A DNA stretch of 64,000 bases from Flavobacterium sp. (lineage in GTDB: Bacteria > Bacteroidota > Bacteroidia > Flavobacteriales > Flavobacteriaceae): contig CP051546.1 in assembly GCA_012837155.1 (NCBI GenBank), positions 1,529,075-1,593,074 on the forward strand, written 5' to 3'. Both the position numbers and the translations under genes were made by a program. The notes beneath the pieces are model-generated. The model made no database searches. It saw only the letters and a program-made list of their open reading frames with translations, and was not told the DNA's origin. This document shows positions 58,101 to 64,000 of the stretch, one piece after another; within the stretch, counting starts at the first letter, position 1; every line of letters starts with the position of its first letter.

Positions 58101-58598
58101 TATCCTAAAGTATTTGAAGATTATTTCAAAGCAACCGAAAAATATGGCGATATGAGTACCATACCTTCGACTACGTTTTTCTATGGTTTGAAACCTAATC
58201 AGGAGGTAATTATAACTATTTCGGAAGGCAAAACCATTATCGTGAAATTTTTATATAAATCAGAACCCGACTTGCAAGGAGTCAGAACGATTTATTTTAA
58301 ATTGAATGGACAAACTAAAGCTATTGAAATCAAAGATAATTCTGTTAAAACAGAACTAAATCATAACAAAAAAGCGGCTACTGATAATGAAATAGGAGCA
58401 CCATTACCTGGTTTATTAGGCAAAATATGGGTAAAAGAGGGGGAAGAAGTAAAAGAAAACCAACCATTGTTTACCATCGAAGCGATGAAAATGGAAAATA
58501 CTGTTTTGGCACATTGTTTTGGAGTAGTTAACAAAATTGTTCTTAAAGAAGGAAATCTTGTCGAAAAAGGAGATTTAATCTTAGAATATAAGGTATAA
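55162..58598 (+). CDS. pyc: Pyruvate carboxylase, frameshifted
   Basis: About 1145 aa when restored. It converts pyruvate, bicarbonate and ATP to oxaloacetate. The biotin carboxylase domain (1-450) shows KLLVANRGEIALRIFRAA and the ATP-loop AAAGGGGRGMRVVRK. The carboxyltransferase domain begins at about 530 (FTDCTMRDAHQSLLATRVRT) and continues through GLLKPYAAEKLITELK. The C-terminal carrier has the biotinyl-Lys in EAMKMEN. The frame breaks at about 57561-57564: GCAAACTC with one more A would give VAKLNQYSNYWEDVREYYYPFE. Two good halves of a core anaplerotic enzyme split at a three-base A run is more likely an assembly indel than a natural loss. Confidence 0.93.
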
Positions 58599-58643
58599 TG
58601 TTTTGTATATCTTGATTTGATATAAAAAGGGAAATCCTAAAAA

Positions 58644-58697
58644 TTTTGCCACGAATTGCACAAATGGTTTATAAAATCGGTGTAATTCGTGGCAAAA
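58644..58697. terminator. Bidirectional terminator hairpin
   Basis: TTTTGCCACGAATT / AATTCGTGGCAAAA, a 14-bp stem with a small bulge before the loop and T-rich tails on both strands. It lies between the convergent pyruvate carboxylase and sprF-like genes. Confidence 0.75.
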
Positions 58698-58783
58698 AAT
58701 TAAACTTTGTAGTCGGTCAAAATGATTTGTTTTTTTTGCAGACAAATGGGGTTTTTACAGCAACGAACATGTTAATAATATGC

Positions 58784-59808
58784 TTAGTAGTTTCTTCCCC
58801 AAGGATGTTTTACCAAATAATTATCACAACTGGAGCATCCACGACCTATTTGCCAAGTAAGTGAAAGTTCATGTATGCCTTGATTATTCCCTAGTTTTGA
58901 AGTGTTGACATCATAAGAATAGCCAAAAACGAAACGACCCACTTGAATGGATCCAAAAAGATTCAAGGAAGTTAATAAATGACTGTTGTTACTTTTTCCT
59001 TGAGGATTAGTAGCTGCAGCGACTCCAAAAATAAAGGTTTGACATCTAAAGCTGTTCCAAAATCGAATCTGTTATATTGTGCTTGTTTCATATAATTAGC
59101 TGTAAGTAATAGATTTGTTTGCTCTGGAAAAAAAGACAAATGACTGTCATCTAAACTTAAGGAATAGCCAGCATGAAGGCTTAAAAATAATTCCAATGGA
59201 ACATTTGCATATTCTGTAAATGCAATATTGGGTTTGTTCAAGTGTTTTAAAGAAGCCCCAAACCACGCCTTGTCACTATAAAAAAGGAGCCCCGAAGAAA
59301 TATCTAGAAAATTTATTTTATCATTAGCATTCAAAATATTTGGATCGCTACTTCCTCCTCCTATTGTTCCGTCATTGGTATTAATTTGGTCTTCTAATAA
59401 AAGGTTATTAAAATTAAAATTTTTGTGTCCATAACCCGCTTCTATTCCTAATCTGAATCTCCATTCACTATTTAAATTAACATTATACGAATAAACACCG
59501 TTGATTTGGGTGTAATTATATTTAGTAAAAACTTTTCGCTGATTTAAAATAGTAAGACCTAAACCCATTTCTCTTTCAGGACCTATCGGGCTATTAATAA
59601 AAGCATATTCCGTATCAATTTTTCTGTTCTCATTTGGCCATTGTGACCGATGAATTAGCCCCATATATCCTGTAACTAAAGTCCCTGTAAATGCAGGATT
59701 TAATGACTCAGGAACTAGGAAATATTGCGTAAAGATAGGGTCTTGAGCTTTAGCTTCTATAATTGACAGCAAAGGGAATAGTATGTACAAAACAAGTTTT
59801 AGTTTCAT
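58784..59808 (-). CDS. PorP/SprF-family type IX secretion membrane protein, frameshifted
   Basis: About 340 aa when restored; signal peptide to about residue 21, then QDPIFTQYFLVPESLNPAFTGT, the hallmark start of PorP/SprF outer-membrane proteins, and a beta-barrel. The frame breaks at about 59024-59029: one more T would join FGTALDVKPLFF to GVAAATNPQGKSNN and on to the normal C-terminus FVFGYSYDVNTSKLGNNQGIHELSLTW. It lies 13 bp downstream of a SprB-like adhesin gene. SprF-type proteins are needed for secretion or surface attachment of their cognate type B cargo. Confidence 0.9.
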
Positions 59809-59821
59809 TCTTTTTAGGAGC

Positions 59822-62800
59822 TTATTTTATTAATACAAAGGGGTGATTTTCATTAACAATAGTTCCATAAAAAGTTTCTCCGCTCACTCTACAAAAGTAA
59901 TTGCCGTTTTCTGCATTCGAGTCTTTTATTTTTCCATTCCAACCTCTCAAAATGTCTCCAGTCTCTGAATAAATTAGGGATCCCCAAGTGTCATAAACGT
60001 CCAAATGAACATTTTTTAGTGCTTTAGTCACAGGTCTAAATGTATCATTAAACGTGTCATTATTGGGTGTAAAAGCATTAGGAACAACTAATAAATATCC
60101 TTTTCCAACAATAAAAGTAATTTTTTGTACATAGACGCATCCAAAAGGATAGGTAACGGTTTGTGTTACTATATATTCTTTTGGATTGACAAATGTATGT
60201 ACAGGATTGGGTTCTGCAGAAAAGATGCCATCTCCAAAATCCCAAGCCACAGATACAAAGTTGCCAGTAGCAGTGTTGGTAAACTGTATAGGGTCGTTTA
60301 TAGAATAAGCACCATAGGTCGTATATCCAAAAGAGCTAGCATTAAAGGAAGGCGTTCCAAGTACGGGTATATCAACATTGAAAGTATAATTGGATTTGCA
60401 TCCAATAGCATCGGTCGCATATAGAATAACCGTTCCGTTTTGGCTGGTATTCATCATTTCATTGTTTACACCACTTATTGTTCCGCTAGACCAAGCTAAT
60501 TGATAAGGAGGAACGCCACCCGAAACTTGAGCTACAAAGGTTTGTTTTACAGACTTGGTTTCACAGTTAAAATCTGTTTTGGTAGCTACTTTGGTTACAA
60601 GAGGAGGCGGTCTGTTAATACTGTATTGTGCTTGTTTAGAACAGCCATTGCTATCGGTAACGGTAACCAAATAATTTCCTGCGGGAATATTGCTTAAATC
60701 TTCGGTTGTTGCTCCGTTTGACCAAAGATAAGTAAAGGGTGCTGATCCACCAGAAACCAAAAGATTTATTGCGCCGCTATTAGCATTGTTACAATCAAGA
60801 GCGTGAGTAGTATTGGCCGAAAGTACTAATAATTGAGGTTCTAATAGTGTAAATGTTTTTGTAATAGTACAAGGTTTTCCATCAGTAATAGTTACTGTGT
60901 AAGTGCCTGGACTCAAATTGTTTCTAGTGGTTCCAGTCACACTACTGTCATTCCAAGTTAATTTAACAGGAGCGACACCTCCTGTGATATTGAGGTTGAT
61001 ACTTCCGTTTTTAGCTCCAAAACAAGAAATGTTTTTAACTACTGGGCTAATGGTAAAAATGGGTGCTTCGGGGATATTTACATCTAGTTTTTTTGTACAA
61101 CTTAAGGCGTCGGTAACGGTGATTGTATAATTCCCCGCCGAAAGATTGTCTTGAAAAGTGCCTCTTCCCAAATTACTCCACAAAATTTGATAGGGTGCAA
61201 TACCTCCAGAAACGACAATGTCGATAGACGCATTATTGTCGCCATAACAAATAATAGGAGTTGTAGTTGCCCGAATACTAATTTCTGGAGTTTGTGTGAT
61301 TTGTACTGATAAATTTTTGCTGCATCCAAGGTTATCAGTAACAATTAAATTATAATTTCCAGCAAAAACAGCGGTCAGGTTTTGATTGGAACTTGTGAGA
61401 CCATTAGGACCTGTCCAAGCAAAAGTATAAGGAGCTGTTCCTCCAGTAATAGCTACCGTTATGGCTCCTGAAGGTTGTCCGTAGCACAACACATCTGTTT
61501 TGTTGACCAAATTTACAGCTAATAGCAGAGGTTCCGTAATAGTAAATGAGGCAGTTTTTGGGGCACAATTGTTGGCGTCTGAAACGGTAACCGTATAATT
61601 CCCAGGACTTAAATTAGACAAATCTTTGGTGGTGGCGTATGCTGTTCCATTTTTTGTCCAATTGATTTTATAATTTAGAGTTCCACCCGAGATAGTGATT
61701 TTAATTTCGCCATTGGCAGCATTAAAACAAGTAATATCTTTTTTTAAATTGGTGGTAATGACAATATCATTTGGTTCTGTAATAAGATAGGTTTTATTAA
61801 TTGGACATCCTCCAGCATCGGTTACGGAAAGGGTATAATTTCCGGGAGCTAAATTAGAAATATTTGATGCAGATGATGAAAATCCCCCCGGGCCAATCCA
61901 AGAAACAACATAAGGGATGCCTGAACTAAAAGGGATACCACCAGTTATATTGGTTTGAATAGCTCCGTTATTAACACCAAAACAACTACTGTTAGTTGAA
62001 GTAATATTTAACGAAATAGCAGGATTTACAGTAACTGTTATGGTAAAATTAGCCCCCGTACAAGCTCCAGATTTTGGAGTAACAGTATAAGTAATAGTAA
62101 CAGGACTCGTTGTGGTGTTGATTAGTGTTTGGCTAATTGTTGTTTGTGGAGCAGTTTGTGCCGATGCTCCCAATATAGCACCAGTTGGAACAAGAGTTGG
62201 ATTAGTCCAAGTATAAGTGGTGTTGATTGGTACAATATCTCCGCCCAAAGTATCGGGAGTGATGGAGAAGGGATTTCCACTGCAAATGGTAACGCTTTTA
62301 TTTGAAATTACGGGGTACGGATTGATGGTTACAACCGCTATATTCGATGTGAGACTCGAACATCCTCCTGTTGGTAAAGTGATGATGCAATAATAGTATA
62401 GCGTTCCAATAGCGGAATTAGGAGGGTTAAAAGTTGCACTTGTAGCACCAGGAATAGCACTACTTCCAGTTATTGTGTTGGTAGTATTAGAATACCATTG
62501 GTATTGGGGTGTTCCAACTCCGTTTATGTAGTTTATATTTAAAAGTGTGGGCGTTTGTCCAATACAAATGGTGCTTGATACAGGCTGTGATGTAATTGTG
62601 GGAGATAAATTGACGACAACAGTTGCTGTATTACTTTTGGCATCACAACCTAAACCAGTTTGAGAAACCAAACAATAGTAATAGAAAGTTCCAACAACAT
62701 CAGTTGGAGGAGTATAACTTGAAGAATTTGAGCCGACAACAGGACTTCCGCCAATATTGGTAGGGGAAGGAGTCTTATACCATTGATAAGTATATACACC

Positions 62801-64000
62801 TATTCCACCATTCGCCGTTACTGACAAAGGTGTTGGGCTAGCATTCTGACAGATAGTTTGAGATGTAAGGGGTTGCGTAACTGTCGGGTCTGCCACAATT
62901 ACAATTTCAAAGGCATCACTTATAATCGAACCGCAGCCATTGCCACTTAAAGTCAGGATTGCATAATAGTAATAATTTCCTGGAATCGAAAAAGCGGGCG
63001 GGGTGTATGTGGCAGAAGTTGCGCCAGAAATAAGCGTTCCGCCTGAATTAGAATTAGAGGTATTGGAATACCATTGATAACTCGCCGTTCCAGCTCCTCC
63101 TGAAAAAGCAATGTTTAATGGAATTGTTCCTCCCACACATAGTGTTTGTGGGGTCAATGGTTGAATAGCTATCGTTTGTTGCGGATTAATAGTTATTGTT
63201 GCAGTGTTTGAGGTAATGCTCGAGCATCCTCCTGATGACAAAGTAATTACGCAATAATAATAAGTTGTACCAACTGCCCCAGCTGGTGGAGTGTATGTGG
63301 CATTGGTTTCTCCTGGTATTATAGTTCCAGATGTTGTATTGTTAGCAGCGTTAGCGTACCATTGATACGTTGGAGTTCCAATTGCACCACTAACAGTAAC
63401 AGATAAAACAGAAGGAGTTCCTCCTAAACAAACGGAGCTAGAAACAGGTTGGCTGCTTATGAATGGAGCTGGATTTACGGTAATTACATAATTGGTAGTT
63501 GTACCAAGACATCCTCCTAATGAAGGAGTAATAGCATAAATAATAGTTCCTGAACTTAGATTTGTTGTCGAAATTGTTTGTATTGGTATTGTATTCGTTC
63601 CCGAAGGAATAAATCCAGAAATTCCTGGTGTGGCTGTGGCTGTCCAAGAGAAAGTTGCTCCTGCGGGACTAGAAGTTAAGTTTATTAATGTCGTGCTTGA
63701 ACCCGAGCAAATGGTTTGGTCCAAAGAGGTATTGGTTAAAACGGGAATGTCTTTAACAGTAAAGGATTTTGTTGCGGTTGTTGAGGAACCACATTCGTTA
63801 CTTATGGTTAACGATACAGTATAAGGGGTTGCAGAAGGAGGGTAATTTATTGAACCTGGATTAGCCAAGGTTGATGAACTGGGGATTCCTCCTAGGAAAC
63901 TCCAAGAATAAGTCACAGTACTTGATGCTGGGGCACAACTATTTATCGTTGCAGTTGGAGCTATATTTGTTGTTCCACAATAATTAGGAAGTATCCCGTT
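59822..64000 (-). CDS. SprB-like giant adhesin, C-terminal part (runs off the window)
   Basis: At least 1390 aa; the frame is open to the right edge, so the true start is outside. From the N side: a PKD-like segment (SWSFLGGIPSS), four Ig-like units with QYQWYSNTTN and YYYCIITL motifs (about 150-530), a further Ig-like unit, then seven SprB-type repeats of about 75 aa (CFGVNNGAIQTNITGG, CYGQPSGAITVAITGG, CFGAKNGSINLNITGG and others, each ending in GNYTVTVTDxxxC), a PKD domain (SVAWDFGDGIFSAEPNPVHTF) and a CHU_C type B sorting domain (VPNAFTPNNDTFNDTFRP). SprB-type proteins move along the cell surface in gliding. The sprF-like gene follows after 13 bp. Confidence 0.92.
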   Translation of the reverse strand, partial: NGILPNYCGTTNIAPTATINSCAPASSTVTYSWSFLGGIPSSSTLANPGSINYPPSATPYTVSLTISNECGSSTTATKSFTVKDIPVLTNTSLDQTICSGSSTTLINLTSSPAGATFSWTATATPGISGFIPSGTNTIPIQTISTTNLSSGTIIYAITPSLGGCLGTTTNYVITVNPAPFISSQPVSSSVCLGGTPSVLSVTVSGAIGTPTYQWYANAANNTTSGTIIPGETNATYTPPAGAVGTTYYYCVITLSSGGCSSITSNTATITINPQQTIAIQPLTPQTLCVGGTIPLNIAFSGGAGTASYQWYSNTSNSNSGGTLISGATSATYTPPAFSIPGNYYYYAILTLSGNGCGSIISDAFEIVIVADPTVTQPLTSQTICQNASPTPLSVTANGGIGVYTYQWYKTPSPTNIGGSPVVGSNSSSYTPPTDVVGTFYYYCLVSQTGLGCDAKSNTATVVVNLSPTITSQPVSSTICIGQTPTLLNINYINGVGTPQYQWYSNTTNTITGSSAIPGATSATFNPPNSAIGTLYYYCIITLPTGGCSSLTSNIAVVTINPYPVISNKSVTICSGNPFSITPDTLGGDIVPINTTYTWTNPTLVPTGAILGASAQTAPQTTISQTLINTTTSPVTITYTVTPKSGACTGANFTITVTVNPAISLNITSTNSSCFGVNNGAIQTNITGGIPFSSGIPYVVSWIGPGGFSSSASNISNLAPGNYTLSVTDAGGCPINKTYLITEPNDIVITTNLKKDITCFNAANGEIKITISGGTLNYKINWTKNGTAYATTKDLSNLSPGNYTVTVSDANNCAPKTASFTITEPLLLAVNLVNKTDVLCYGQPSGAITVAITGGTAPYTFAWTGPNGLTSSNQNLTAVFAGNYNLIVTDNLGCSKNLSVQITQTPEISIRATTTPIICYGDNNASIDIVVSGGIAPYQILWSNLGRGTFQDNLSAGNYTITVTDALSCTKKLDVNIPEAPIFTISPVVKNISCFGAKNGSINLNITGGVAPVKLTWNDSSVTGTTRNNLSPGTYTVTITDGKPCTITKTFTLLEPQLLVLSANTTHALDCNNANSGAINLLVSGGSAPFTYLWSNGATTEDLSNIPAGNYLVTVTDSNGCSKQAQYSINRPPPLVTKVATKTDFNCETKSVKQTFVAQVSGGVPPYQLAWSSGTISGVNNEMMNTSQNGTVILYATDAIGCKSNYTFNVDIPVLGTPSFNASSFGYTTYGAYSINDPIQFTNTATGNFVSVAWDFGDGIFSAEPNPVHTFVNPKEYIVTQTVTYPFGCVYVQKITFIVGKGYLLVVPNAFTPNNDTFNDTFRPVTKALKNVHLDVYDTWGSLIYSETGDILRGWNGKIKDSNAENGNYFCRVSGETFYGTIVNENHPFVLIK

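Noticed and set aside
60000-63900. Several plus-strand frames of 65-117 aa across the SprB-like gene and the 49696-53358 gene
   Set aside because: They are shadows of strongly repetitive coding sequence and show no start context or protein signature.

Overview
The window looks like the chromosome of a gliding Flavobacteriaceae bacterium, most probably Flavobacterium or a close relative. The DNA is AT-rich. It carries a SusC/SusD pair, a hybrid two-component regulator, two giant secreted proteins with the type IX secretion 'type B' C-terminal domain (one followed by a PorP/SprF gene), flavobacterial palindromic intergenic repeats and Bacteroidetes-style promoters (TAnnTTTG).

Layout. 1-845: 3' end of an IS5-superfamily element (copy 1). 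968-7078: lipoprotein aldose epimerase, GH127-type protein, an unrecognised secreted 678-aa protein and a CBM9-like protein. 7075-10233: LacI-family regulator divergent from a sugar nucleotidyltransferase and a NahK-like kinase. 10376-11855: IS copy 2. 11894-17842: sugar MFS permease, NagB-LmbE fusion, GH2 beta-galactosidase. 17979-19459: intact IS copy 3. 19574-33737: GH29, GH20, beta-mannosidase, GH92, GH125, GH16, a second GH20, glycosylasparaginase and CutC. 34175-37075: IS copy 4 with an ISL3/ISAon1-like element nested inside. 37432-45149: SusC, SusD, GH116. 45759-49606 (minus): hybrid two-component regulator. 49696-53358 (minus): large T9SS cargo protein. 53761-54646: small IS5 element. 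55162-58598: pyruvate carboxylase. 58784-64000 (minus): SprF-like protein and a SprB-like adhesin that runs off the right edge.

Reading of the biology. The first 45 kb form a glycan utilisation locus whose core fits the exo-trimming of N-glycans: fucose (GH29), galactose (GH2), GlcNAc (GH20), alpha-mannose (GH92, GH125), the core beta-mannose (GH2), chitobiose GlcNAc (GH20) and finally GlcNAc-Asn (glycosylasparaginase). SusCD would import oligosaccharides, the MFS permease would import the monosaccharide, and NagB or the kinase/nucleotidyltransferase pair would handle amino sugar. The GH127, GH16 and GH116 enzymes do not fit this substrate simply. No endoglycosidase, PNGase or sialidase was found in the window.

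Most notable points: a beta-mannosidase that appears to lack two of its five domains in frame; a direct-repeat site with 21-bp period upstream of susC; a perfect 14-bp palindrome between lacI and its divergent operon; four same-orientation IS copies that cut the locus into modules; and at least ten single-base breaks, mostly in short A/T runs, in otherwise good genes. The breaks hit even pyruvate carboxylase, so assembly indels are a serious possibility. No clearly new defence or mobile system was found.
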